Part shown: one piece after another, positions 9,017-16,801 of the stretch | Layout: each line of letters opens with the position of its first letter | Position numbering within the stretch: the stretch's first letter is position 1 | Assembly: GCA_015258265.1 (NCBI GenBank) | Contig: JABZIP010000013.1 | Location: 1-35,307 of the forward strand | Direction of reading: 5' to 3' | Source of the DNA: Clostridiales bacterium | Lineage (GTDB): Bacteria; Bacillota; Clostridia; Peptostreptococcales; Anaerovoracaceae | Length of the DNA stretch: 35,307 bases | Translations under genes and position numbers: made by a program | Notes under the pieces: generated by a model | Database searches by the model: none | Told to the model about the DNA's origin: nothing | What the model saw: the letters and a program-made list of their open reading frames with translations, nothing else

Positions 9017-9053
9017 TGCGAAAAGGTAAAGATTTACAAATATACTAAAGTTG

Positions 9054-9082
9054 TTGCTAATTTGAGATATAGGTAGTATAAT
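9054..9082 (+). promoter_or_regulatory. Probable SigA promoter of the EF-G-like gene
   Basis: TTGCTA (9054-9059), 17-base spacer, perfect TATAAT (9077-9082). The leader to the start codon at 9152 contains a small hairpin CTTTCG-actaa-CGAAAG near 9098-9114. Confidence 0.65.
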
Positions 9083-9151
9083 ATGCTTAATTGAGGCTTT
9101 CGACTAACGAAAGAGCTGATTTATAAATCCAATTTGATAGGAGGGCATATT

Positions 9152-11107
9152 ATGAAGGGCTATACTAGTGAAACAATTAGAAACATCGCACTTGTAGGAC
9201 ATGGAGGATGCGGAAAAACAACATTTTTGGAATCTGCACTTATGGAAACCGGCGCTATCAGCAGACTAGGAAAAGTAGAAGACGGAAATACGGTATCCGA
9301 CTACGACAAGATGGAAATTGAAAAGGGATTTTCAATAAATACATCGGTTGTGCCTATAGAGTGGAAGGATAGCAAGATAAACTTTATTGACACTCCGGGA
9401 TATTTTGACTTTGTTGGTGAAGTAAATGCAGCACTTAGAGCTTCAGAAGCAGCGGTAATACTTGTGGATGCAGGAGCAGGCATACAGGTTGGAACGCAGC
9501 AAGCGTGGAAAGCGTGCGAACGATACAAAAAACCTAGATTTATAGTAATAAACAAAAGAGATAAAGACGAATTTGATTTTTACAAAACATTTGATGAATT
9601 AAAAGCGGAATTTGGCGATACACTCATTCCTTTCAGCTGGCCTTTGAGTGCTGAGATAGACGATGAACTCAAGGAAGCTATAGCTATGACCAGCGATGAG
9701 CTTATGGAAAAGTATTTTAACGGGGATGTATTCAGCGACGAAGAAATTAAGGAAGGCCTTAGAAAAGGTATACACGACGGAGGTATAGTACCTGTTTGCT
9801 CGTCCGCCTTTTCTCTGGGACACGCAACAGAAGGTCTTTTGGATGTACTTGTTACATATGTACCGACACCGCTTGAGCACGGACCATACAGCGGAATTAA
9901 CGATAAGAACGAACCAATCGAGGTGATTTCAAGCGTAGATGCACCGATGTCGGCATTTGTATTCAAGACGATAGTCGATCCGTTTGTCGGTAAAATTTCG
10001 GTAATGAAAGTGGTAACCGGAAAGATAAATTCTGGAACTGAAGTACTAAATGAAAGAACGGGAAAAATTGAAAAACTCGGCAAATTGTTTTTCCTCCGCG
10101 GTAAAAATCAGCTGGAGCTAAATTATGCGGAGGCGGGAGATATAGTAGCGGTAGCAAAATTGCAATACACATTGTCGGGAGATACTCTCTGCGACAAAAA
10201 TCATGTGATGAGGTATCTACCTCTCGATTATCCAAAGCCTACATACTTTGTAGCGGTAGAGCCGGTTGATAAGGCGGATGATGAAAAAATGGGTACGGGA
10301 TTTACCAAGTTAATGGAAGAAGATCCGTCGTTTACGGTAATTCGCCATCCGGAAACTCATCAAACGCTTATAGGCGGGCAGGGTGAGATGCAGCTTAATA
10401 TTATAATTGCAAAATTGCTCGACAGGTTTGGTGTAAAAGTCAAAGTTGTGCCTCAAAAAATTGCATATCGTGAAACAATCAAAGGAAATTCCGATGTTCA
10501 AGGAAAGCACAAAAAGCAGTCCGGAGGAGCAGGACAATACGGTGATGTACATATCAGATTTTCACCGTCAAAAGAGGAATTTGAATTCTCGGAAGAGTTG
10601 TTTGGAGGATCTATTCCGAAAAATTATGTGCCTGCAGTTGAAAAGGGATTGCTTGAGTCTATGCAAAAGGGACCTTTGGCAGGTTGCAAGGTAGTAAATA
10701 TCAAAGCGGTTTTATATGACGGTTCTTACCACGATGTTGACTCAAATGAAGTATCGTTCAAGATTGCAGCATCGCTTGCATTTAAGAAAGGAATCGTCGA
10801 AGCGAAACCTTGCCTGCTTGAGCCTATAATGCATATGGAAATCAATGTGGATGATAACTATGTAGGCGAAGTAATGGGCGATATGAACAAGCGCAGAGGT
10901 AAAATACTCGGTATGGAACCTCTTGCTGAAGGCGGTCAACGCTTGATTGCAGAAATTCCGCAAGCAGAGAGCTTTGATTATGCGGTAGCTCTTAGAGCAA
11001 TGACACAAGCGAAAGGAACATTTACAATAGAATTTGCAAGATACGAAGAAGTTCCTGCTCACTTAGCTGAAAAGATAATAGAAAATTACAAGAAAGAAAA
11101 CGAATAG
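9152..11107 (+). CDS. Elongation factor G-like GTPase (EF-G paralogue)
   Basis: 651 residues, about 40-50 shorter than housekeeping EF-G. The start ATG at 9152 has AGGAGGG 6 bases upstream; a TTG at 9134 precedes that site and is rejected. G1 is GHGGCGKTT (16-24) where true EF-G has AHIDAGKTT, G3 is DTPGY (80-84) and G4 is NKRD (134-137). Domain II, III and IV motifs follow, including GGQGEMQLNI, GGAGQYGDVHIRF and GDMNKRRGKILGM. This replaced G1 marks the EF-G-like group found beside true FusA in many bacteria. Its role is not well established and translocation has not been shown for most members. It is monocistronic between its own promoter and a strong terminator. It is not a ribosomal-protection (TetM-type) protein on the motifs seen. 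Confidence 0.88.
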   Translation: MKGYTSETIRNIALVGHGGCGKTTFLESALMETGAISRLGKVEDGNTVSDYDKMEIEKGFSINTSVVPIEWKDSKINFIDTPGYFDFVGEVNAALRASEAAVILVDAGAGIQVGTQQAWKACERYKKPRFIVINKRDKDEFDFYKTFDELKAEFGDTLIPFSWPLSAEIDDELKEAIAMTSDELMEKYFNGDVFSDEEIKEGLRKGIHDGGIVPVCSSAFSLGHATEGLLDVLVTYVPTPLEHGPYSGINDKNEPIEVISSVDAPMSAFVFKTIVDPFVGKISVMKVVTGKINSGTEVLNERTGKIEKLGKLFFLRGKNQLELNYAEAGDIVAVAKLQYTLSGDTLCDKNHVMRYLPLDYPKPTYFVAVEPVDKADDEKMGTGFTKLMEEDPSFTVIRHPETHQTLIGGQGEMQLNIIIAKLLDRFGVKVKVVPQKIAYRETIKGNSDVQGKHKKQSGGAGQYGDVHIRFSPSKEEFEFSEELFGGSIPKNYVPAVEKGLLESMQKGPLAGCKVVNIKAVLYDGSYHDVDSNEVSFKIAASLAFKKGIVEAKPCLLEPIMHMEINVDDNYVGEVMGDMNKRRGKILGMEPLAEGGQRLIAEIPQAESFDYAVALRAMTQAKGTFTIEFARYEEVPAHLAEKIIENYKKENE

Positions 11108-11120
11108 TTAGATGCGGTAT

Positions 11121-11160
11121 TAAAATGGCAAACTGGATTTACAGTTTGCCATTTTAAGAA
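11121..11160. terminator. Intrinsic terminator after the EF-G-like gene
   Basis: Perfect 15-bp stem (11121-11135 with 11142-11156) with loop GATTTA. The right arm ends in ATTTTA. Confidence 0.8.
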
Positions 11161-11192
11161 ATGCAAAAAAATAATAAAAATAGGAGAATTTC

Positions 11193-12665
11193 TTGAATAT
11201 AATATTAGAAAAATTTAAAGAAGTCCTCACCTCAGTACTACCGATAGTCTTTATCGTGTTGCTCCTAAATTTCACTTTGGTACCTTTGGGCGACGAAATA
11301 TTCGTATTTTTGGTTTCAGCTGTATTTTTGCTGATAGGACTCACCGGATTTTTGATAGGCGTAGAGGTCGGAATTTCGCCGATTGGGGACCATATGGGAG
11401 AAGGGCTTGCTCGTAGCGGTAAACTTTGGATAGTACTATTGCTGGGACTGGTTCTTGGATTTTTGATATCCATAGCGGAGCCTGATTTACACATAGTCGC
11501 AAATCAGGTTGAACAGGTAAGCGGCGGACTTATAAGCAAAATAAGCATAGTAGTGGTGGTGTCTGTGGGCATAGCTATAATGCTTGCGGTAGGACTTGCA
11601 AGAATTATGTACAACATTCCGCTTTACATAGTGCTTACTGCATTATATGCTATAATACTAGTTATGACGTTTTTTGCGTCGCAAGACTTTATAGCAATCT
11701 CGTTTGATGCGTCGGGAGCAACGACAGGCGCGCTGACGGTTCCGTTTGTGCTGGCGCTGGCGCTCGGAACCTCCAAACTGAAAAAAGATAGTAAAGCATC
11801 GGAAAAGGATAGTTTCGGCTTGGTTGCGATAGTATCTACCGGAGCTATTATAGCAGTTATGCTCATGAGCATAATCAAAAATACGGGTAAAATTTCAGGC
11901 TCGTTACCGACAGAGGAACTTAGCGGTGATATTGGGCAAAGATTTATTGATGTATTTTTGAAAACGGTGCCGGAGGTTGCAACTGCGCTGTTTCCTGTAA
12001 TATTTTTATTCTTTATATTTAATTTTGTAATGTTAAAGCTGAATCGTAGAGAGCTTAGAAAAATAATAGTAGGTGTATTCTTTACGTTTTCGGGACTTGT
12101 GGTATTTTTAGTCGGTGTGAATGCGGGCTTTATGCGAATCGGCTCAATCATCGGAGAAAGTGTAGCAAATAGTGGAAATTTGCTGTACCCCGTAGGTCTT
12201 GCATTTGTACTCGGGTTTGTTACCATACTTGCAGAGCCTGCAGTATATGTGCTTACACATCAAATTGAAGAAGTTACAAGCGGATATGTGAAAAGGACGC
12301 TTGTTCTTGCAACGCTTGCAATAGGAGTTGGTGTTGCGGTAGCACTTGCTGTTTTGCGTATTATGGTGCCGCAGCTTCAACTTTGGCAGTTCTTGCTGCC
12401 CGGATATCTGATAGCAACGGTGCTTATGTATATTGCACCTAAACTGTTCGTGGGAATAGCCTACGATTCGGGCGGAGTTGCATCAGGTCCGATGACAGCG
12501 ACGTTTATACTGGCATACACGCAGGGTATTGCGAATGCGACACCTACGGCAGATGTTTTTTCGGACGGGTTTGGAGTAATCGCTATGGTTGCCATGACAC
12601 CGCTAATAGCACTTCAGCTGCTTGGTATATTATTTAAAATTAAATCTAAGAAGGATGGAATATAA
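11193..12665 (+). CDS. DUF1538 membrane protein (internal duplication), putative transporter
   Basis: 490 residues, almost entirely hydrophobic, with about 12 predicted membrane helices. The TTG start at 11193 has AGGAG 6 bases upstream. The protein consists of two homologous halves, about 10-200 and 250-480. Each has a GFLIGVEVGISPIGDHMGE-like segment, the second half having FLVGVNAGFMRIGSIIGE. Each then has a FLISIAEPDLHIVANQVE-like segment, with VTILAEPAVYVLTHQIE in the second half, and a later DASGATTGALTVPF or YDSGGVASGPMTATF. The paired AEP and SGA/SGG turns resemble reentrant-loop transporter logic. DUF1538 proteins have no proven substrate to my knowledge. The next gene, one base downstream, encodes a P-II-like protein, suggesting ligand-dependent control of transport. 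Confidence 0.85.
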   Translation: MNIILEKFKEVLTSVLPIVFIVLLLNFTLVPLGDEIFVFLVSAVFLLIGLTGFLIGVEVGISPIGDHMGEGLARSGKLWIVLLLGLVLGFLISIAEPDLHIVANQVEQVSGGLISKISIVVVVSVGIAIMLAVGLARIMYNIPLYIVLTALYAIILVMTFFASQDFIAISFDASGATTGALTVPFVLALALGTSKLKKDSKASEKDSFGLVAIVSTGAIIAVMLMSIIKNTGKISGSLPTEELSGDIGQRFIDVFLKTVPEVATALFPVIFLFFIFNFVMLKLNRRELRKIIVGVFFTFSGLVVFLVGVNAGFMRIGSIIGESVANSGNLLYPVGLAFVLGFVTILAEPAVYVLTHQIEEVTSGYVKRTLVLATLAIGVGVAVALAVLRIMVPQLQLWQFLLPGYLIATVLMYIAPKLFVGIAYDSGGVASGPMTATFILAYTQGIANATPTADVFSDGFGVIAMVAMTPLIALQLLGILFKIKSKKDGI

Positions 12666-12666
12666 T

Positions 12667-13320
12667 ATGTTGGAACATAAGAGGTTTGAGCTTATAATTG
12701 CCATAGTGAATTTCGGAGTTGGAAGCAAGATGCTAAACTCTGCAAGAAAGTATGGCATTACAGGAGGAACCATTGCGCTTGCAAGAGGTACGGCGCGCAA
12801 AGGCATCCTGAATTATCTGGGGCTTGGCGATATAAGAAAAGAAATGCTATGTATGCTCACCGATGAGGAAACGGCATATTCAGCTATGGATGCGCTCGGG
12901 AAAGAATACCATTTGAACAAGCCGAATCACGGTATAGTATTTACGATGAGTGTGTGCAATGCGGTTGGATGCAGTAAAATCAAAGGAAGGGATGAGCATA
13001 CGAAGGAGGATGAAAGCGTGTATAAACTTATAACTACAATAGTTGAAAAAGGAAATGCGGAGGATGTAGTGGATGCAGCGGCATTAGCAGGTGCAAAGGG
13101 CGGAACGATATTGGGAGCAAGAGGCTCCGGTGCGCATGAGCATACGAAAGTGTTTTCGATGAGTATAGAACCCGAAAAAGAAATAGTGATGATGCTCGTA
13201 GAAGACGACGCGGTTGAGGGAGTTGTAGATAAGATTAGAGAAAAAATAAATATCGATGAACCCGGAAAAGGAATTGTTTATGTTCAAAATGTAAACAAAA
13301 CGTATGGTATCTACAAATAA
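12667..13320 (+). CDS. Tandem P-II-like regulatory protein
   Basis: 217 residues from the ATG at 12667 (GGATGG 8 bases upstream), one base after the DUF1538 stop. There are two ferredoxin-like P-II domains. Domain 1 covers about residues 5-100, beginning FELIIAIVNFGVG and ending with PNHGIVFTMSV. Domain 2 covers about 120-212, beginning YKLITTIVEKG and ending PGKGIVYVQNV. In both the B-loop region is present as GGTIALARGTA and GGTILGARGSG. The typical T-loop with its uridylylated Tyr is absent or replaced. P-II proteins sense ATP/ADP and 2-oxoglutarate or other small ligands and bind transporters such as AmtB. The fused pair probably forms a trimer-like unit different from GlnB. It probably controls the DUF1538 protein; this is inference from the operon. 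Confidence 0.85.
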   Translation: MLEHKRFELIIAIVNFGVGSKMLNSARKYGITGGTIALARGTARKGILNYLGLGDIRKEMLCMLTDEETAYSAMDALGKEYHLNKPNHGIVFTMSVCNAVGCSKIKGRDEHTKEDESVYKLITTIVEKGNAEDVVDAAALAGAKGGTILGARGSGAHEHTKVFSMSIEPEKEIVMMLVEDDAVEGVVDKIREKINIDEPGKGIVYVQNVNKTYGIYK

Positions 13321-13335
13321 AATTTATTTAAATGC

Positions 13336-13364
13336 TTGACAAGTAAGGTAGCAAGTGGTAATAT
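13336..13364 (+). promoter_or_regulatory. SigA promoter upstream of the cobalamin riboswitch
   Basis: TTGACA (13336-13341), 17-base spacer, TAATAT (13359-13364). It starts 15 bases after the P-II-like stop and gives a transcript beginning about 20 bases before the riboswitch. Confidence 0.7.
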
Positions 13365-13390
13365 TAACCTGTAAGCTAAATAATATGAGC

Positions 13391-13561
13391 ATTTATGTTC
13401 TGCGACCATGTCGTGGCTAAGAGGGAAATGGGTGAAAATCCCATGCGGTCCCGCCGCTGTAAGTGTATGAATGCAACTATCAGATTTATTACGAATCGAA
13501 AACCACTGGAAACGGGAAGGTGATAGTTGTTTAACACGAGCCAGAAGACCTGCATTTGGTG
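13391..13561 (+). promoter_or_regulatory. Cobalamin (adenosylcobalamin-type) riboswitch
   Basis: It contains the class signatures in order: GAGGGAA (about 13421-13427), GGGTGAAAATCCCATGCGG, CCCGCCGCTGTAA, a variable arm (ATGCAACTATCA near 13471 pairing with TGATAGTTGT near 13521) and the B12 box GCCAGAAGACCTGC at 13540-13553. The edges of the P1 helix were not resolved, so the ends are approximate. Downstream is a rho-independent terminator, so control is probably by premature termination when cobalamin is bound. The genes under control are the 92-residue protein and the TIM-barrel protein. Confidence 0.92.
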
Positions 13562-13621
13562 CTAACCTGATAGATGACGGTGGATCATTTGAGTTGGGAA
13601 ATTGCAAGAACAGTAAAAACG

Positions 13622-13649
13622 GGCTGTAGCGTTCGCTATAGTCTTTTTT
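13622..13649 (+). terminator. Riboswitch expression-platform terminator
   Basis: GGCTGTAGCG (13622-13631) pairs with CGCTATAGTC (13634-13643), with two G-U pairs and a short loop that may open to CGTTCG. TTTTTT follows at 13644-13649. It lies about 60 bases after the B12 box. Confidence 0.78.
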
Positions 13650-13791
13650 ATTATATTGACCGAGATATTCTTCTTGGTAGAGACTGTAGAGAAGCTGTAA
13701 ACGAATTTGTCTTTTCATTCCTGAGGGGAAGCGGCTTTAATCGGTCGCTATCCCTCTTCCTTAAATAATAATTGTACTTGGAGGTATCAAG
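13650..13791 (+). promoter_or_regulatory. Structured leader between riboswitch terminator and the 92-residue gene
   Basis: No convincing gene. A GACCGA near 13659 can pair with TCGGTC at 13741-13746. Alternatively GAGGGG-A-AGCG (about 13723-13733) can pair with CGCT-A-TCCCTC (13746-13756). These two pairings overlap at the right arm and would be mutually exclusive. Function unknown. Confidence 0.35.
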
Positions 13792-14070
13792 ATGAATGTA
13801 AATTGGTTTAAAGATCCGGATAACATCGTATATGCAGATACAAATGAATTTGTAGATAATTTTGCAAAGGAATCCGGCATACTGAATTTAGGGCAAGAGA
13901 TTGAAGAATTCAAGGCTAATCCTACGCCGGAAGGAAAGACAGTAACGGGCAAAAAGCGAACCAGCGTTAAGCTCTTTATACCGAACCTGACCTTTGACGA
14001 AAAAATTGAAATGGGTGAAAATGTTTGGCTTTACATGGGTGAAAATTACGAATGTTATTGCCTATATTGA
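13792..14070 (+). CDS. Unrecognised 92-residue protein under the cobalamin riboswitch
   Basis: The ATG has GGAGG 8 bases upstream. The product is soluble and acidic, with no signal peptide or membrane segment. It opens MNVNWFKDPDNIVYADTNEF, has a central Lys-rich segment (TVTGKKRTSVKLFIPNL) and ends in an aromatic, Cys-containing tail GENYECYCLY. I do not recognise a family. It lies behind a cobalamin riboswitch and its terminator, and is itself followed by an intrinsic terminator before the CbiR-like gene. It is therefore the gene most directly under cobalamin control. A role in cobamide handling is a guess from position only. Confidence 0.72.
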   Translation: MNVNWFKDPDNIVYADTNEFVDNFAKESGILNLGQEIEEFKANPTPEGKTVTGKKRTSVKLFIPNLTFDEKIEMGENVWLYMGENYECYCLY

Positions 14071-14083
14071 TTGAGTTTGTTGA

Positions 14084-14119
14084 AACCGAATTGCTCCAGT
14101 GCAGTTCGGTTATTTTTTT
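14084..14119 (+). terminator. Intrinsic terminator between the 92-residue gene and the TIM-barrel gene
   Basis: AACCGAATTGC (14084-14094) pairs with GCAGTTCGGTT (14101-14111), with one G-U pair and loop TCCAGT. A T tract follows (14113-14119). It would lower expression of the next gene relative to the small protein. Confidence 0.78.
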
Positions 14120-14134
14120 GAAAGGATTTTATGT

Positions 14135-15109
14135 ATGAAGCAGCTTATAAATTTGCCGTTAATTTCATCGGTGCTACGCGAGTACGATGAAGACGGTGGA
14201 GTAAGAGCTTATTGTGATAAGTACGAATGCGACGGAATAGAAGCGATTTGGGGAGGAACTTCGTGCGATGAAGCGGCAGACCTGCCTATCGTGGGTTGGC
14301 ATTTGGGATTTTATTGCGACTGGTTGGATTTTTGGTTGCAAGACGAAGAAGCGTTGATTAGAAAATTTGGAAATTTAAAAACGGTGGAAGCGTTTTACGG
14401 TGGACTTTCGAGGGATGCTTTGGTAGATTTTTTCGTAAAGGATTTAGAAAGAGCAGAAAAGTCGAAGGCTGAATATGTGGTATTTCATGTATCGGATGTG
14501 TCCATAGAGGAGGGCTATACGTATAAGTGGCTGCATACACACGAGCAGGTAATTGAAGAATCGGTTAAACTGATAAATCTTTTGCTCGGCGGAAAAAAAT
14601 TTAAATTTAAATTCTTGATGGAAAATTTGCATTGGGCAGGATTGACATTTGAAAATCTAAGCGATACCAAAATGCTTATAAACGGTGTAAACTACGAGCG
14701 TAAAGGACTTTTACTCGATACGGGGCATTTATTTTGTACGAATACTGAAATTAAAAACGAAGCAGAGGGCATAAAATACACATTACAAAAAATAGAAAAA
14801 CACAGCGAGTTAATCGATTATATAATGGCTATTCACTTACATAAATCAATAAGCGGAAATTTTGTTAAGAATAATACAGGCTTTTTGCCGAAGCTACCGG
14901 AAGACTATTTTGAAAGATTTTCTAAAGGCTATGGGCATATACTGAAAATTGACAGACATCAACCTTTCTCTAATCCAAAGGTTTTGGATATAATAAGTGC
15001 GGTAAAACCCGATTATTTGGTACACGAACTGTCGGGGACCACAAAAAAAATTAGGGAAGCAAGGTTAAAAGTGCAGAGAAAGGCACTCTTGCAATTAAGC
15101 GCTGAATAG
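14135..15109 (+). CDS. Xylose-isomerase-like TIM-barrel protein, candidate CbiR cobamide-remodelling hydrolase
   Basis: 324 residues from the ATG at 14135 (AAAGGA 8 bases upstream); a longer frame from 14099 starts in the terminator and is rejected. The fold is an AP-endonuclease-2/xylose-isomerase-like barrel with probable metal ligands along the strands: His56 (GWHLGF), His118 (VVFHVSD), Glu163 (FLMENLHW), Asp195 and His198 (LLDTGHLF) and His234/His236 (AIHLHKS). CbiR, described from Akkermansia, belongs to this superfamily, and hydrolyses cobamides so that the lower ligand can be exchanged. Family membership plus a cobalamin riboswitch upstream makes CbiR the best guess. The exact CbiR motif set could not be compared here, so a different sugar or nucleic-acid enzyme of the superfamily remains possible. 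Confidence 0.6.
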   Translation: MKQLINLPLISSVLREYDEDGGVRAYCDKYECDGIEAIWGGTSCDEAADLPIVGWHLGFYCDWLDFWLQDEEALIRKFGNLKTVEAFYGGLSRDALVDFFVKDLERAEKSKAEYVVFHVSDVSIEEGYTYKWLHTHEQVIEESVKLINLLLGGKKFKFKFLMENLHWAGLTFENLSDTKMLINGVNYERKGLLLDTGHLFCTNTEIKNEAEGIKYTLQKIEKHSELIDYIMAIHLHKSISGNFVKNNTGFLPKLPEDYFERFSKGYGHILKIDRHQPFSNPKVLDIISAVKPDYLVHELSGTTKKIREARLKVQRKALLQLSAE

Positions 15110-15147
15110 TATATACTTTTATTGAATAGCTTGACAGGAGGAGCTTT

Positions 15148-15252
15148 ATGTTTGCGGTAAAGATTATATTTTGCATATTGATATCTATGTCCGTATTGGT
15201 GCTGGGGCTTTTTTTTGTCGTAAAGTTACTAAAAGAGATAAAAGGGAAATAG
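15148..15252 (+). CDS. 34-residue single-pass membrane peptide upstream of tmk
   Basis: The ATG at 15148 has AGGAGG 6 bases upstream, an ideal ribosome binding site. The peptide starts MFAVKIIFCILISM, continues with a hydrophobic run to VVKLL and ends with the basic tail KEIKGK, so it is one membrane helix with a positive C-terminus (about residues 5-27). It stops 6 bases before the tmk start. Candidates are a small membrane modulator or a translated leader coupling to tmk. No homologue is recognised. Confidence 0.55.
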   Translation: MFAVKIIFCILISMSVLVLGLFFVVKLLKEIKGK

Positions 15253-15258
15253 TCTATA

Positions 15259-16041
15259 ATGGAAAATGAAGATATTCTGGAATTAGTAAACGAAGAAGAT
15301 TTTGAAGATTTCAAGTTCGAGGGAGAGGATGCTATTACTCTTGATGAAGGCGAGGACTTTTTAATCGATTCTGCCATAGCATTACCGAAGAGCAGGAAAA
15401 GAAAAAGGGGACTTTTCATAACTTTTGAGGGACTTGACGGTTCCGGAAAAAGTACTCAAGTAGCGCATTTGCGAAGATATTTCGAAAAGAATCATATTCG
15501 TATGATTTTGACGCATGAACCGGGCGGTACGAAATTAGGTAATAAGATCAGGTCGCTTTTGCTCAATCCGTCTAATACCGAAATTGCGAGCAAAACGGAG
15601 GTACTTTTGTATGCGGCTGCAAGGGCACAGCATGTTGAGCAAATAATCGAACCTGCGCTCGAAGCCGGAATGACAGTGGTTTGCGACCGTTTTATCGACT
15701 CAAGTATGGCATATCAAGGCTACGGTCGTGGATTGCTCGAAGAAACGATAGCTGTAAACAAGGACATAATCAAGGAGGTTATTCCGGATATTACATTTTA
15801 TCTACGGATGGATCCGCATGAGGTGTATCAGAGGATAGCGTCAAGAAAACCGGATAGAATGGAAGAACAGGGACTTGAATTTTACAAAAAAGTTGCCGAA
15901 GGCTATGAAAACGAAGCAAAGCTCCATAAAGACAGGATATGTATAATAGATGCGAAATTAACGGAAAATCAGATAAAGGAAAAGATACGCTTCGAAGTGC
16001 GAAAACTTATGAAGAGCAGGGGACTTTATGGAATCAAGTGA
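15259..16041 (+). CDS. tmk: Thymidylate kinase with acidic N-terminal extension
   Basis: Phosphorylates dTMP to dTDP. The core has the P-loop FEGLDGSGKST at about 56-66, EPGGTKLG near 90-97, the DRFIDSSMAYQG motif near 141-152 and the LID region near 190-200. At 260 residues it is about 50 longer than normal because the P-loop would usually begin near residue 7. Residues 1-37 contain 17 Asp or Glu, followed by a basic patch KSRKRKR at 44-50. No alternative start codon with a ribosome binding site exists next to the catalytic core, so the extension appears real. It overlaps holB by 14 bases, in the conserved tmk-holB order. Confidence 0.94.
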   Translation: MENEDILELVNEEDFEDFKFEGEDAITLDEGEDFLIDSAIALPKSRKRKRGLFITFEGLDGSGKSTQVAHLRRYFEKNHIRMILTHEPGGTKLGNKIRSLLLNPSNTEIASKTEVLLYAAARAQHVEQIIEPALEAGMTVVCDRFIDSSMAYQGYGRGLLEETIAVNKDIIKEVIPDITFYLRMDPHEVYQRIASRKPDRMEEQGLEFYKKVAEGYENEAKLHKDRICIIDAKLTENQIKEKIRFEVRKLMKSRGLYGIK

Positions 16042-16801
16042 TTTTACAGCTAATGTTGCTCAGCTGTCAAGGTTAAAAAACAATATAGAAAACGGCAAAT
16101 TGGCGCATGCGTATATTTTTGAAGGTAGCAAGCGTGCAGACAAGTTGGGTTTTGCCCATGCGTTTGTAGCAGAAGTTATAGGCGGCGATATTAAGAATCA
16201 TCCTGATGTATTGGAAATTTCGCATGAGGGAATAACTATAAAAAATGAAGAACTGACACTGGTTCAGGAAAAATTGATGACAGCACCGATGCTTGCAAAT
16301 TACAATATCGTGATAATAGACGGTGCAGACAGCATTACACCAAGAGCCCAAAACAGGATGCTCAAAACATTGGAAGAACCGAGGACTGACAGCATAATCA
16401 TTTTGCTATCCGAGAATTCTCAAAATTTGCTTCCAACAGTGCGTTCGAGGTGTCTTACAGTGCGATTAAACGACGTGCCGTACGAAAAAAGTGAAGAAAC
16501 TTTGAAAACGGAAGCTATGGCAAGGCAACTGCTAACGGATGTACAGAACGGCGAGCCGTTTTACAAACTTATGAAAACTTACGAAAATGCGATAGCGGTT
16601 AAGCAAGATGCATACGTAATGCTTGATGCCATGCAGGAGATGCTGTCTACTATATTTGTAGAAGCTGCAATTACGGGAGAAGCAGAAGTTATTGCGGATG
16701 CTATTGAAGCTATACAGAGGGCAAATAGAGATTTACGCATAGGGGTAAATCCGTCATATGCAATGAAGAATTTGATAATTAAGTTGGAGGATATACTATG
16801 A
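16028..16801 (+). CDS. holB: DNA polymerase III delta-prime subunit
   Basis: Clamp-loader subunit. 257 residues, shorter than the about 320-330 of well-known members. It has the AAA+ features HAYIFEG near 26-32, NHPDVLEI near 56-63, IIDGADSITPRAQNRMLKTLEEP near 97-119 (write-out of the sensor and Walker B region) and the SRC motif in VRSRCLTVRL near 137-146. There is no Walker A Lys and no Cys4 zinc knuckle before HPD, the former normal for delta-prime and the latter missing here. It overlaps tmk at the start and ricT by four bases (ATGA) at the end, indicating translational coupling. Confidence 0.88.
   Translation: MESSDFTANVAQLSRLKNNIENGKLAHAYIFEGSKRADKLGFAHAFVAEVIGGDIKNHPDVLEISHEGITIKNEELTLVQEKLMTAPMLANYNIVIIDGADSITPRAQNRMLKTLEEPRTDSIIILLSENSQNLLPTVRSRCLTVRLNDVPYEKSEETLKTEAMARQLLTDVQNGEPFYKLMKTYENAIAVKQDAYVMLDAMQEMLSTIFVEAAITGEAEVIADAIEAIQRANRDLRIGVNPSYAMKNLIIKLEDIL

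Noticed and set aside
13574..13768. 64-residue open frame after the riboswitch
   Set aside because: It covers the terminator hairpin and leader structure and lacks a ribosome binding site.
16028..16801. Truncated or broken holB because of short length and missing Walker A
   Set aside because: Delta-prime normally lacks Walker A Lys; the SRC motif and sensor regions are present and the frame is tightly packed between tmk and ricT.
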